Counted from the stretch's first letter, positions 1 to 12,319 are shown. The stretch: DNA of 64,000 nucleotides from Phycomyces nitens (GCA_022702545.1 JAHRBC010000003.1:6138001-6202000), one strand, 5' to 3'. The notes: generated from the letters alone by a model not told the origin. Translations and numbers: made by a program.

Positions 1-753
1 CCAGTATTTATTCAAAGAAGGAGATGTTTCCTATTTCCAAGTCTAATCAATGAGGATTCTAAATGTCTAGTAAACATTTCTCGTAATTCATAAAAGAACC
101 CCCCCTCAATGGATGAATAATGGCAGCACTATCTTTATATAATCTGGCAAAAATCAAGTCAATCACTCTTGTGCTCGAGAATCTAAATCTACCAAGCAAA
201 TGGGTCCCAAATTGTATTGTTTAATGGCTTTAAGCTGATTGAGGCCAAAAAACATACATACAATCAATATATATTTATATATATATTAATCATTTATTAT
301 TACTTACTGCTGATGCCTCTGCTCAGAGTATTATAGCCATAAATATTGTCTGGATGAGATTTCCAGGGAAATTAGTCAAAAAGTGCTTGATCACTGGAAT
401 AAAAAAAGGACATTATTGGAATTGAAATATGAATTATGGTTGTGACCATGAAATTTGAATTGGTGATTGGGATTGTTCTGGAAAGGCAGATTGTGGTTTG
501 CCTGATTTCATAAACAGCCTTTATTCAATCTCGATTCGCCCTTTCTGAATCGATACAACAATAATTCTTCCTTCTAATCCTTGTAAGAACTGCCCTCGGC
601 TCCTGGTTCGGTTTCTGTTGCTCATTTACTTTTTTATCAGATCTTTTTGATACATCAAGCATTAAATTGTAGTAACCATTACGAAATCTGCTTCTGATTG
701 GACAGAATATCAATAGCCGACAAGAGTTTTTTTTTCTTTATTTTCTTGTTCCC
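1..753. other. Upstream intergenic region, no gene seen
   Basis: AT-rich DNA with short A/T runs. The only open frame of any length is a 62-codon minus-strand frame near 525-713 with no recognisable domain. I see no RNA gene. The right part probably belongs to the promoter of the thioredoxin reductase gene that starts at 935. Confidence 0.5.
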
Positions 754-760
754 TGAGTCA
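754..760 (+). promoter_or_regulatory. AP-1/Gcn4-type site TGAGTCA
   Basis: A perfect TGAGTCA heptamer lies about 175 bp upstream of the thioredoxin reductase start. Fungal bZIP factors of the AP-1/Gcn4 class bind this sequence. Binding here is inferred from sequence only. Confidence 0.4.
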
Positions 761-799
761 GCACCACAATTTCAAATTGCCTGATCATTGGCTGCGGGA

Positions 800-806
800 T
801 TACTAA
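800..806 (+). promoter_or_regulatory. Yap1-type response element TTACTAA (distal)
   Basis: TTACTAA is the classical Yap1 recognition element of yeasts. This copy lies 129 bp upstream of the start codon of a thioredoxin reductase gene, a known Yap1 target class. A second copy follows at 836-842. Confidence 0.5.
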
Positions 807-835
807 TACACCCAGCCGGGATCGCCTATTGGACA

Positions 836-842
836 TTACTAA
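836..842 (+). promoter_or_regulatory. Yap1-type response element TTACTAA (proximal)
   Basis: Second exact TTACTAA in the same orientation, 30 bp downstream of the first and 93 bp before the start codon. Two same-strand copies in a 50-bp stretch of an oxidative-stress gene promoter support a regulatory role; this is inference. Confidence 0.5.
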
Positions 843-876
843 AGATACCTTTTAATGTCGTCCATTTTGAGGCTCC

Positions 877-884
877 TATAAAAA
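877..884 (+). promoter_or_regulatory. TATA box of thioredoxin reductase
   Basis: TATAAAAA sits about 50 bp upstream of the ATG at 935, just downstream of the two Yap1-type sites. The spacing implies a very short 5' leader. Confidence 0.5.
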
Positions 885-934
885 CCTAGGCCTGTCCACG
901 TACTTTTGGCTCTATTCCCCATCTTCTTCTCCTA

Positions 935-2075
935 ATGGCTCCTCAACACCACAAAGTCGTCATTATCGGTTCTGGCCCTGCTGGTAAGAAACTTCCCTCA
1001 CCTTATCTGAATCCAATCGTGCGATCCAGTCTACTCACCATCCACTATTCTTTATCACCATAAAAAAAAGGCCACACCGCTGCCATCTACTTGGCTCGTG
1101 CCAACCTCCAGCCCTTTATGTTTGAAGGTATGATGGCCAACGGATTCGCTCCCGGAGGACAGTTGACCACCACAACCAATGTCGAGAACTTCCCCGGATT
1201 CCCTACCGGTATCATGGGTGGAGAATTGATGGACAAGATGCGTGAGCAGTCTGTCCATTTTGGCACTGAGATCGAGACCGAGACCATCACCAAGCTCGAT
1301 ACTTCTGCTCGTCCCTTTAAGCTCTGGCGCGAGGGCAGCGAATCCGATAAGGAGCCCACCGACACTGCTGATGCCGTAATTATTGCCACTGGTGCCTCTG
1401 CCAAGCGTATGCATCTCCCTGGAGAAGATGTCTACTGGCAAAACGGAATTTCTGCCTGTGCTGTCTGTGATGGTGCTGTGCCCATCTTCCGCAACAAGCC
1501 CTTGGTTGTTATTGGCGGTGGTGACTCTGCTGCTGAGGAAGCCATCTATTTGACAAAGTGTAAGTGATCTTTATAAAGCGTCAAAGGGGCTGTTCTGACA
1601 GTTGTGGGTTACATATATATGTATATATATAGATGCTTCGCATGTCCACGTTCTTGTACGTCGCGATAAGCTTAGAGCCTCCAAGGTTATGGCTGCTCGT
1701 CTGTTGAAGCATCCCAAGGTCACTGTCCACTTTAACAGTGCTCCTACCGAGGCTCTTGGTGACGGCAACCTGTTGAGCTCAGTTGCCACCAAGAACACCG
1801 TAACTGGTGCTACAGGCAACATCCCTGCCAACGGTCTCTTCTACGCCATTGGCCACATCCCTGCTACTGAGTTGGTCAAGGGCCAGGTTAACTTGGATAC
1901 CGATGGTTATATCAGCACAATCCCCGGTACTGCCGAGACTAACATCGTTGGTCTGTTCGCAGCTGGTGATGTCCAGGATAAGCGTTATCGCCAGGCTGTT
2001 ACCAGTGCTGGATCTGGTTGCATGGCTGCCCTTGATGCCGAGCGTTACTTGAGTGAATTGGAGGCTGAAGAGTAG
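935..2075 (+). CDS. TRR1: Thioredoxin reductase (NADPH), cytosolic low-molecular-weight type
   Basis: Exons 935-983, 1071-1559, 1633-2075 give 326 residues, the usual length for fungal/bacterial-type thioredoxin reductase. The protein is an FAD- and NADPH-dependent flavoenzyme that reduces thioredoxin. Visible motifs are the N-terminal FAD-binding GSGPAG (residues 12-17), the redox pair CAVCDG (about 146-149), the NADPH-binding GGGDSA (about 166) and the C-terminal FAD motif with GLFAAGDV. Splicing restores the FAD motif as GPAGHTAAIY across intron 1 and joins TK to [11 protein letters not shown] across intron 2, whose acceptor follows a TATA-rich tract. There is no mitochondrial presequence. 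The promoter has two TTACTAA sites, one TGAGTCA and a TATA box, consistent with Yap1-type oxidative-stress control. Identity is very secure. Confidence 0.97.
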
Positions 2076-2430
2076 ATTTTTATAAAACAGGGCTTGTATA
2101 TGTTCTCACTTTCTCTGCCATCCATATACATATTCCATTCTCACCTCTTTGTTTAAAGAAGAACAGAGCCATTATATTCTCCCGTTGATTTATTTTATTC
2201 TTGTTGATCATCTTATCATTTATTTTATACATAAAAATATATACACAATATTCATTATGACGTCCACGGTGTTACTTTTTTTCAAAAATTGAAACATTTT
2301 CAACAAAAAAACCAAAAAAGCACATACACACACAAATAGGGTTATGCGCTGAGTCAACTCACGCGTCGGCGGAGTTTTGATCATTTAAATACGATCCCTT
2401 TGGTCCTTTTGTCCTTTGAGTTCTTCTTCC
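2076..2430. other. Short intergenic spacer and promoter of the antiporter gene
   Basis: AT-rich 3' flank of TRR1 followed by the promoter of the next gene. A TGAGTCA site is present at 2350-2356, about 75 bp before the next ATG. No other feature is seen. Confidence 0.4.
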
Positions 2431-5343
2431 ATGAGTGCAAAGGCTCCCCAACAGGCTGGCGTATTTGCCGGTCTTGATCCAAGTCATTTTAACGCAAATG
2501 ATCCAATTGTGCTCTTCATCATACAGTCTACCATAATCCTTGTGTTCTGTCGACTGCTGGCTATTCCACTAGGATGGCTTAAACAGCCTCGAGTTATTGC
2601 AGAAGGCAAGAATCTATTGCTTATTCTTCATGTCTTTATGTCTTTATGTAATCTAAACCCGAGATCAAACACCATTAGTTATTGCTGGAATCATACTTGG
2701 GCCATCGGTCATGGGCCGTATACCAGGCTTCAAAGACACCATATTTCCCTCAGCCTCTCTTCCTTTTATCAATCTTATTGCTACAATCGGCCTGGTCTTC
2801 TTTCTCTTCCAAGTCGGCCTCGAGGTCGATCTTCGGGTGGTTAGACAGGACTGGCGCAAGAGTATTGCAATCTCATTTGCCGGGATGGCCCTTCCATTTG
2901 GCCTAGGTATTGCTGTCAGTGTAGGCCTCTATAAGCTACAGGACGACCCTTCTATTCCATTCTCGAGTTTCCTCTTGTTTCTTGGTGTAGCAATGTCTAT
3001 TACGGTGAGCTTATTACCAAAACATTACCAATACTCTTATTTTTAATCGTTCTGATCGCTGCTCTTTATTATTTTATTAATAGGCTTTCCCCGTACTCGC
3101 ACGAATTCTGGCGGAATTGAAATTGTTGCGCACAAAAGTCGGTGCAATTACCATGGCAAGTGGGCTAATAAATGATTGTACAGCATGGTAAGAGCAAGTT
3201 TGTCAGAATTGTTGAATTTCACTTGATTTTATATAGATAGATTGCTAAATATTCATTGATCTATCAGGGTTCTACTGGCATTGGTCGTTGCCTTGCTGAA
3301 TTCCTCGGGTGGAATTGAAGCCCTCTGGGTATTCTTGACAGCAGTTGGCTACTCACTATTCCTGATCTTTTGCGTCCGTCCATTATACCGCATGCTTTGT
3401 GTAAAGACGGGATCTTTTCAAAACGGACCTTCTCCATTCCTCATGACTGTCACACTCCTTATTGTACTTGTATCCGCATTTGTCACGGACATCATTGGTG
3501 TCCATGCGATCTTTGGTGGATTTCTTGCGGGTGTAATTGTGCCTCACGAAGGCGATTTGTCCATCAAGATCACGGAAAAGATTGAAGATATCATCAATAT
3601 AGTCTTTTTGCCTTTGGTATATAGCGCATTTTTTTTAAATAACTTGATATGATCTAACCACAAACATTCATTTTTATTATTAGTATTTTACTCTTTCTGG
3701 TCTCAAGACACAAATCGGTCTTCTTGACACAGGCGTTGTATGGGGCTATGTGATTCTTGTGATCTTCTTGGCCTGCTTTGGAAAGATCGTGGGCTGTACG
3801 GCAGCAGCCAAGCTGTGCGGCATGACCACACGGGAATCATTTGCCATTGGATTCTTGATGAATTGTAAAGGGTAAGATTTGGAGTATATCACATGAAATA
3901 TATGTAACCTCATCATTACAGGTTGGTGGAGCTTATTGTCCTCAATATCGGCCACGATGCCGGTGTTTTGAATGACCAAGGTAATAATGATAATAATAAC
4001 AACAATAATAATATTGTTATCAGTCTACAGAATATATATATCTAACCTAGGCACATCCAGTATTTGTAATCATGGTTGTAATGGCATTGGTAACGACCTT
4101 TATGACGACTCCTGTGGTCCTATGGCTTTACCCAGAGTGGTACCAGAAACAGACTGCAACCAATTCCCAAGACATCGACGAGTGTTTCACGGGCTCAAAA
4201 CCTTCCAGCGTCATGCCTGCAGTGGCAAACGAAAATGCTGGAAACGAACATTATTGTTTGGTTACAATGTTAAATAGAGTTGATACTGTACCTTCTATGA
4301 TTGCTTTATTGCGTCTACTTACCAATCCTATACACGAAGAAAGCCTAAAGTCTCGACTGAACCCCAAGATCGATATCCATGTCCTACGTCTCTTGGAACT
4401 CACCCAGCGAACGTCTGATGTGATGAAGATTCGAGATTTACGAGAGACTGAACGTCAGGACACTATTCTCAGTGTCCTGCGTGCATTTGGAAGCCTAATT
4501 GGCGTAGATAGCCTCCAAACCAAACTCGACTTTAGCCCTTTGACCGAGTACATCAAGACAATCTCAGAGTACTCTGCTAGATCAGGAGCAGATATGATTA
4601 TTCTTCCCTGGCCAGCAAACTGGCAGATACCAGCAGAGACACAGTACCAAATAGAATATCTTGGTGTGCCACCCGAGAAGCAAAAGTACCCAATAGCCGC
4701 TGTTGAATATGCCAGTAGTGCGTTTAGTATCACCCATACAACCATGGGGCTGTTTATTGACCGTGGATTTGGAGACTACCAAGATAACCGCTCCTTGTTT
4801 GAAGCCTTTCAGATCGTTGTGCCCTTTTCAGGCGGCCCAGACGACCGTAGTGCGATCCTGTTTGCTCTTCGCCTTCAGAACTTTTACCCTGTCAATGTTA
4901 CGGTCGTACGGCTTGGGACAGAGCCAGCAAACTTACGTTACGCTACCACAAACTCTGTTTACCAATGTCTTGGGTTGACTAGTGCAACCTCAGATAAAGC
5001 AATTCTGGATACTTTGTTTGTAGAGACACAATTTTCTTCTCGTCAAATTGTATGCCACACACTTTCACTGCCCGAATGGCGCGCAAACCATATCTTTACT
5101 TGTCTGCAGAATCCCTTGGGACGACATGACTTGGTGATCATTGGGAGATCTGGTATTGAGCATAGCTTACCGCCCAATGCCGCGACAGGCCTGGCTGACG
5201 GTTCAGATGCTCAGTATGCCAAAGGGCTAAAAGCTGGACTAGGGAAAATGGCCGGAGAACTACTGCTGACAGACTTTATTGCCAGTCTGGTAGTAATTCA
5301 GGCTCCTGTAAAGGAAAACAGAATATTCTCTGTTGATGCTTAA
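2431..5343 (+). CDS. KHA1: K+(Na+)/H+ antiporter of the CPA2 family, KHA1-like
   Basis: Exons 2431-2605, 2679-3004, 3084-3187, 3268-3616, 3684-3871, 3922-3980, 4061-5343 encode 827 residues. The N-terminal half is a multi-spanning Na+/H+ exchanger domain, with conserved segments GIILGPSVMGR, FLFQVGLEVDL and a helix ending ASGLINDCTAW. The C-terminal half (from about residue 430) is soluble, as in yeast Kha1. Kha1-type proteins exchange K+ or Na+ for H+ in endomembranes such as the Golgi. I start at the ATG at 2431, since the codon in frame further upstream at 2416 is TTG. Intron 1 needs a GC donor (GCAAGA at 2606): joining it gives PRVIAEVIAGIILGPS, the family's expected sequence. Substrate and compartment are inferred from the family. 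Confidence 0.93.
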
Positions 5344-6877
5344 TCTTGCTATTTTAATCTTGTATATTTACCCTGTAGATCCTTTACAAAACAGGGTAAT
5401 AATGTCTGCTCACCAATGTAATACGCGTTTTTTCTTTTTTATAGTCAAAAAACAAAAACAAAAACTAATGGATATTACATTGATTAAGTCTGTATTAGCT
5501 AATTTAATAATGCTCTTGTCACTCCAAGGATGTTCTATCGAGAACACTTCTTTTTGATAATAAAGCTATAAATATTTATTTATTTTGATTTTTTGCAACA
5601 AATGTATGGTGCAATCCGGAATTACTTTTTTTATAAAATTTTGCTCGCGAAATTGAGAAACCTTGCGTCAATTTTTAAAAAACAAAACAGTCGGCGACAT
5701 TTATCAATCAAACCACGCATCACCGACACATGAAAATATGCGTTCTGGGTTGGGTTTATGAGGCCATTAATTTAAACCCAGAAAGTTTCTGTAATCAACA
5801 CATCACTCTTATACTACAAAAGAAGCAATCAACACTGGTACTTTGGATGATATATATATAAATATAAATCATGTAAAGCTGAAAAGCAGTTCAAGACATG
5901 ATTCCTGAACCACTTTGTTATAACCGGCCAATAAGACTATTTTGGTGCTGTAAATGTTTCCATAATCTTTGCATGTAGGCTGATACAGATTCATGACAAT
6001 TTGCACGCAAATAAAAGTCCAGGTTCCATCAAACAAATAGAGTTGAAAGATCAGTATCCAAGCTGTCCTAAGAGATGAGGGCAATATACAAAAATAAAGT
6101 GGCTGGCCAAGTCTAGATGACGAGAAACAAGACGAAATTTTGTACAAATACCCTAGATTTTCAAATAGGTATCAACATTTACTTTTTGTTTTTGTCTTTT
6201 TTTTTTTACTGTGTGCCTATCATACACGAGGATACTTGTAATATTAAAAAAAAGGGGGTGGAAATAAGTCTTCAAGAGACAATTCAACAGTAATATATGT
6301 ATATAATGGTTTATGAATAAATCATTTTGCAACAGATCCTTGTAGCTAGTATTCTCACCTTGAAAAGTAAAGATTATGTCCAAGTCTTGAAGAAATGATA
6401 TTGCATTTTTGTGTGAAAAAAAAAAGTGCTCACTCCAACTTGTTTTGTTGCAGATTCTATCCTTCTTGACCAATTTTCGTTGGTTGGACCATAGAAATAG
6501 ATCTCTTGGTAAAAGAAGGTGGAATCAACACTTTCTCAATACCATGCCAGTCAAAGGAGAAGAACTCGGAGGGAATGCGACCCGAGAGTAAATAAAAGAA
6601 AAGAGGGTATAAAAGACAACCTGATAATATAACCCACCCAAACCTATCTGGACCATTGCTCCTGCCTAGGATGAATGTGCAAAAGAGTCGTATATAAACA
6701 GTTTGTGAATAATGAGTGAAATACAGCATATACATTTATGTATGTATATACATATATAATATATAAAAACGACTTTATCCATACCAATGCGAGTCACATC
6801 ACTGCCTGAGCTATTCTACTTTCACCCCTTTGTGAGCCAGCCACTCGTTGGGAGAATAACTTACAAGCTCACCATCG
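5344..6877. other. Intergenic region, 1.5 kb, nothing recognised
   Basis: AT-rich sequence with poly-A/T runs and ATATAT tracts. Minus-strand open frames of 92 and 106 codons near 5869-6473 have biased, Phe/Leu-rich composition and no domain I recognise, so I do not call them. The right end is the promoter of the RBM25-like gene. Confidence 0.5.
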
Positions 6878-9112
6878 ATGGATCCTTACAGACCCAATCT
6901 TTATGGTAATGTAAATAGTATCTCTTCTTTATCCAAATCTCATCTTTAATGCCTTAGCCTACCGTCCCCCTGGAGGACATAATTCCTATGGAGGTCCTCG
7001 TCCAGGCGGATTCACACCACACCAAAGACCATTTGGCAACCAAACTCTCCAATCTTACAACAACCCCCGACCACTTTCTGTCCGCCCAGCCGCACAAGCA
7101 CCTCATGAATCCGGAAAGCTCACGACTTTATTTGTGGGTGCAATTGCTGCTGGTGTAAATGATGTGTGGATCGAACGATTTCTCAAGGTTAGATCCCATT
7201 TAATCCTAATCTTCATCAAAGCTCATCCATCCATCTTTTCTCAGGCATGCGGATCTTTGCGCCATTGGAAACGCGTAATGGACCAGGCTGGAAAGCCAAA
7301 GGGATTTGGATTCGCAGAATACGAAGATCCAGACAGTGTACTACGTGCATTGCGAGTACTAGGTGGAGAAGGTCAAGAAGGCGTGACATTGACAGCTATG
7401 GATGGTACTGATACCAAGAAGAAATTGATTGCAAGTATACAAAGTGTGAATCCTGGTAGAGGTCTAATATATTATTTTTGACACATATAGGTCAAGGTAG
7501 ATGACAATGTTCGCAACCATCTCGAACAATATCAAAAGACGCGTACCAAGACAGAGGTTACTATCCGAGCACATCTTTTTTTGTTTTGTTTTGTTTTGTT
7601 TTGTTTTGTTTGGAGATGAGACAATGGAGCTAAATAGCAATCTCTATTGATAGGCTGATACCGAAGCTGACCAAAAGGCGCTAGAGACAATTCAGGAACT
7701 CGTCCAAGCACTTCAGGATGGGCGTGATCCTGACGCACCTGCACGCGAACAAACTGATGAAGATATGCTTTCTAAAGAACTCGCCGTCTTTAAGGATAGG
7801 GCTGTAAAGCGTGATCAGGAAAAAACTAGAAGAGATCAAGATCGTAGTAGAGAAAGATGGCCCGAGCATGAAAGTAGCAGACGAAGAGGCGACCGATTTG
7901 CACCACGCCAGGATTTCCACCGTGGAGCCACTGAACAGCTCTCTGAACCAGAGGGCTATGTTGAGGATGACGAAGAGAATGAGCGTAGAAGACAGGAACA
8001 GCATGAAAAGGATGTGCTTGCTGCATTTCAGTTGGTAAGATCTTTGTGGATTATAGAAAACAAAAAGGCTTATGGTATGTTTTAGAGAGAAAAACGTTAT
8101 GAACATCGAGAGTCAAATCGGCTTCGAAACTATCACCGTGATATCCAGCGGGAAGAAGAAGATAATGAGCGGGAGAGAACAAGCCGGGAGTATTGGGCAC
8201 AACGGCTGGCTGAGTGGGATGATGATGTGGAGATGGACAGGGGCACTCAAGAGTTCTATGTGAGCCGGTAAGACATTTATTTACCTTTATCCTTGGCTGC
8301 TTAATGATGTTGGCTATAGTTCAAGGTGGAGAAAGGCAAGAGAGGATGTCAAGAGAAGAGAAGAGGAACGGGATGATGAAGACAGACGTGCAGAGCAACA
8401 TGAGATTGACGAGGCTAAGCGACGAGCAGAGGAAGAGGAGAGAGTGCGACGAGAGAACAAGTTTCTCAACCGGGAGCCAGATGAGATTACCAAGATCGAG
8501 ATCAAGCCCCGGAAACTCAACTTTAACCTGCCTATCAAAAGAGTACCTAACATGGGTGGCAATGAAGAGGAAGAAGACGAGGAAGAAGGTGGAAAGCGAA
8601 AACGTGTGCTTGTTCCTTTGGATTATGGTGATGATATGACTATTGATGGTTCATCTCATCTCGATCCCGAAGAGCGAGCTCAGCGTGTGAAAGAACTTAT
8701 TGGATCGATTCCTAGTTCTGAACAAGAGCTCTGGAACTGGCCTGTCAAGTGGAATGAACTCGATGAGGTTTGTGCTAGATCTAGTATGGTTTTTTGAGGT
8801 TATACTGATATTTGGGTATAGGATCTCGTTTCTACAAAACTACATCCCTTTGTATCAAAGAAGATTGTGGAAATTGTGGGCGTACAAGAGGATGACCTTG
8901 TGGACTTTATCCTTGAATTTATCCGTAACAAAAAACCTCCCACAGAACTTGTGAGCGAATTGGAAATGGTAAGCAGACAGAGTGTATGGATTGAATAGCA
9001 TCTTATTTGTTGTATTTAATTCTAGACATTGGACGAAGAGGCCCTGATGTTTGTGATGAAGCTTTGGAGAGCACTGATTTTCGAGACTGAAAGAAAGTTC
9101 CAAAGACTGTAA
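6878..9112 (+). CDS. RBM25: RBM25-like splicing factor (RRM, RE/RD-rich region, PWI domain)
   Basis: Exons 6878-6905, 6958-7187, 7245-7430, 7491-7556, 7654-8034, 8086-8267, 8320-8767, 8822-8968, 9026-9112 give 584 residues. Order of parts: a Pro/Gly-rich N-terminus; one RRM (about 83-160) with LFVGAIAAGV and the RNP1-like KGFGFAEYED; a long Arg/Glu/Asp-rich charged segment; and a C-terminal PWI domain (about 505-584). This is the architecture of RBM25/Snu71, a U1-snRNP-associated regulator of 5' splice-site choice in the nucleus. Intron 3 needs a GC donor (GCAAGT at 7431); this joins KKKLI to VKVDDNVR, the normal end of this RRM. A GT donor about 16 bp further on would keep frame but insert five residues. 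The stop is only 67 bp from the stop of the convergent rhodanese gene. Confidence 0.93.
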
Positions 9113-9179
9113 AAAAATAATAATAATAAAAATAATAAAGCAGTGTTCAAGGGAAGCTCAAGGCATGTGCTTTTTTTTG

Positions 9180-9793
9180 TTAGTTGCCTTCAACTGCATA
9201 GCCTTTCTTGCACCATGCACCAAAACCTCCCTTGAGACTACGCAAAAGGTCCTTATTGTAGCCCATGCGCACCAGAGCCTCTGCAGCCATAATACTGCGA
9301 TAACCACCTGCACAATACAATACGATTGGTCTTTGGGAGTCTGTTGGAACAACCTTTTCGATCTTTAGCTCCAGGATTCCACGCGAAAGGCAGATGGCAT
9401 GAGGAATCTAACCGAGAACCAATGTCAGTATAGCTCAAATGCAACCCAGAACTATATCTAACCTTGTTAGCTCATTTACCTTTCCAAGCTTCCATTCGGC
9501 TGCTTCTCTAACGTCAATCAATACCGGGGAAGCCAACGAACTCGAGGGAAGCTCTCCCGAGAGTTCATTTTCTAGATCAGAAGCAGATATCTCGGTGACC
9601 TGGAGTGTTTCCTGGGTGCGCTTTACTACATCACTCCATCGATCGAGAGATGATGATGCCTAGACATTCTAGAATGAGCTTTTATTTTTTTCCCCACACT
9701 CATGTTCCAATTAATTCTTACGGCAGAAAATGTCCTCACAGACCATTGTCTAGGAAGACATTGTATTTGAGAAAAAACCTGCAGACGAACCAT
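9180..9793 (-). CDS. Rhodanese-domain protein with likely mitochondrial presequence
   Basis: Exons (descending) 9722-9793, 9480-9659, 9180-9407 encode 159 residues. A single rhodanese fold covers most of the protein: PVLIDVREAAEW near the start, then IPHAICLSRG, and the active-site loop YCAGGYRS, whose Cys would carry the persulfide. It ends GGFGAWCKKGYAVEGN. The first exon encodes a short, basic, uncharged-polar leader (MVRLQVFSQIQCLPRQWSV) typical of mitochondrial targeting. Family members move sulfane sulfur, for example to cyanide, thiols or glutathione; the substrate cannot be told. I chose the ATG at 9793 because the ATG 38 bp upstream gives a frame that hits a stop. It is the same strand as RRP8 upstream, with 299 bp between them. 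Confidence 0.85.
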
Positions 9794-10092
9794 ACGGACC
9801 AAGAAGCCTTGAGTAATACAATAGAATAAAGAGCCATGGGAAGAAATACGGCAAACGAGTCTATAAAAGAAAATAAGATCTCTTGTACAACTTTTCTACG
9901 CATGAGTCTAGAGCGCTTCTTTAACCATAAAGATCACGGTATTTTTGTCTGTATTTTACGTAAAAACTTTTTTTTTAATATACAAGAGAATAATGGGTTT
10001 GTTTTTAAATAAAAGTATTTGGATAAGTTTCAATGAGAAGATGCGTTATGAAGAAAAAACATATTTTTTTTGGTGTTGCTGTAGTCGTTTTT

Positions 10093-12076
10093 TTATCGTT
10101 TCTTGTAAAGACAAGGCTTCAATAATTGCTGGGATTGCTTCTGCATCTTTGTAGCTGTCATGCCTCGCACACCCGCACCCTTTTGGAGAGAACGCTTTTG
10201 AGTCTTGCTTAAGCCCTCCAACATTTCATCGTCATCAGCATCCTCGCCAGTAGGCTTAACACTGCGCTTGTTAAAGTACATCATTACAAACATTTTGTTA
10301 TCGTCCTCCTATTACAACTAACTGTAAGTTTTTTGTTGTTGTTGTAATTGTCATTGTACTGTTTCTGTTCTGACACTTGCCTTTCCAATGAACTCAAACC
10401 CAAGGTTCTCCAATAGATCAATGAAGGAGTCCACATCGCTAAACCGACTGACAACTTCGGCAATCTTGAGTTCACCACTATATAGTACATTTATTTTAGC
10501 CTTTCTTTATATATATATTTAATAAGTAAAACTTACCCGACTTTGAGAACGCGGTAGGCTTCTTTAAGGAAATCGAGATAGTTTGTGCCCATCAAGGAAA
10601 GAGAGAATACCACAACATCGACAAAGTTTGCCGGTAAGGGCAACTTGGAAATATCGCATGCAATCACCTTGTCGTTCTTTGCAATCAAATCAAAGCTCAA
10701 CACCTTTTGTTCAGTCAAGACATGTCCAATCTTGGCATCACCGCATCCCAAATCAGCCACGACAGTGCCAGCAGGCATTTCACGCAATTGATCGGTAATG
10801 ACATCCACAGGGTTAACAGGCCAAGATTCTACTTGGTGACGGAAACCTTCATGGTACTTTTTTTTTTAAAAAAAAACCATCAGTACCCTCTAGTTTACTA
10901 GCCAACTTTCACTTTGAGCAATCCTTACCTCGTCAAAGAGTTCAGGCTTCTCTTGGAAGAGTTCATAGGCCTCATCACCCTTGGTTGTGTAAAGCTGTTC
11001 ATTTAACCATCTGAAGCGAGCTCCCGAAAGCTTCTCCTTCATCTTGATCTGGAGAGCTGTCAATGTACTCTTGGTGTCCTTTGCGGCAGGAGTGACTACA
11101 CCTGCTTTTTGTGCAGGAGCCATAGATTTGGCCATTGGGGCCTTCTTGACCTTTTCTACCTTTTTGGGTTTCTCTACAATCTTTTCAGACTTGGGTTTCT
11201 CTACATTCTCTACACTAGCTTTGGTTTTGTTGGCAAGGAGCTGTAAAGAAGATGATTTCATAGTCAATCCACCATGGTTAACACGTCCCAATTGATTTAT
11301 CATTGTGTCCAACTTACTGCCTGAAGCTTCTTCTTTTGAAGATTGTTTAATGCTTTTCCAGTGGCCTCCACCTTGGGTTGCTCCTTTTTAATATTGGTCA
11401 TAGCAGGGGTATCCTTGACAGCTTCATTTTCAGTCTCTTTTGGGACTTGGGCAGTCTTGACAGGAGTCTCCTTGACAGGAGTTTCTTTGGCAGGAGCCTT
11501 TTTAGCAGGAGTCTCTTTGGCAGGAGTCTCTTTGGCAGGAGTCTCTTTGGCAGGAGCCTTCTTGACAGTCTCTTTTGAAACCTTGGCTACCTCGACAGGT
11601 GTGTCTATAGCTGCTTTTACGGGAGTTTCTTTGGTGGCTTTGTTTGCCTTTGGAATATTATTCTGCTTGGGCTTCTGCTCAATCGGCTCGGGTTTGGCGA
11701 TCGTGGTATTCTTTACGGGTGCTGATTCCTGAGTTTCGCGAGGTTCGGCGTTTCCGTTGCGTCTTTCGGCTGCCAGCTTTGCTCGCTTGGAGCGAGAAGG
11801 CTTTGCTTTCTTCTTTGGCTTTCCATTCTCATCTAGTGGGCGTTTGCTGGCAGTGGGTTCGTAGGGCTTGGGATCATTCTGCCCGGTCTGGAGTCTCAAT
11901 CGCCAAACTTGTTTCTGGAGCTGATCGGCTTCCTTTGTGGCTGCCTCTTCTTTGGACAGTTCTTTGGGTTCTTGGTTGCGTCCTCGGGGCTTGTTGGTTT
12001 TTGCTGATTTTTCCTCTTTCTCGAGGACAATTGAGGTAGGCAAGGACCAGCCACTTGTTCCAAAAAGAGGTTGCAT
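10093..12076 (-). CDS. RRP8: 25S rRNA (adenine-N1) methyltransferase, Rrp8 family
   Basis: Exons (descending) 11318-12076, 10929-11240, 10537-10856, 10381-10477, 10093-10308 encode 567 residues. The C-terminal third is the SAM-dependent Rrp8 domain: motif I VVADLGCGDAKIG, acidic CDISKLPLP, and VVVFSLSLMGTNY, followed by GELKIAEVVSRF. Rrp8 makes m1A in the large rRNA in the nucleolus. The N-terminal half is lysine-rich and disordered with nuclear localisation character (KPKKKAKPSRSKRAK) and contains a KETPA pentapeptide array at about 11455-11560. Length exceeds yeast Rrp8 (under 400 residues) because of this extension. Intron 4 needs a GC donor (GCAAGT at 10380, minus strand), joining FIGK to EDDNKMFVMMYF. 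Confidence in identity is high. Confidence 0.95.
11455..11560 (-). repeat. Coding 15-bp tandem repeat (KETPA/KETPV array) in RRP8
   Basis: About seven copies of a 15-bp unit encode repeated Lys-Glu-Thr-Pro-Ala/Val pentapeptides, with KKAPA variants. The array lies in the disordered N-terminal extension of Rrp8 and keeps frame because the unit is a multiple of three. Confidence 0.85.
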
Positions 12077-12319
12077 GGTGGAATGGATTCTTTTGATTGA
12101 ACAAGAAAATATATATAAACACTTGAAAAAAATAATAAAGATACTGGTTTTCCTTTATAAATTTGGCAAAATTCTCGTTTGGGTTGGAAATTGAGCCAAT
12201 CAAATAAGCATGTTTGCAAGGCAAAGATGGCTAAAATGAAGAATTCATTATTGGTATTTTATCGTAATCTTGTAATAGCAGCCGTTTGTTGTAATGCGTT
12301 TATATAAAATGTATTGGGT

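Noticed and set aside
5869..6473. Adjacent minus-strand frames of 92 and 106 codons
   Set aside because: No domain, biased composition and no splice logic linking them.
7431..7490. GT donor alternative for RBM25 intron 3 (GTGAAT near 7447)
   Set aside because: Keeps frame but inserts five residues in the RRM; the GCAAGT donor gives the expected RRM end.
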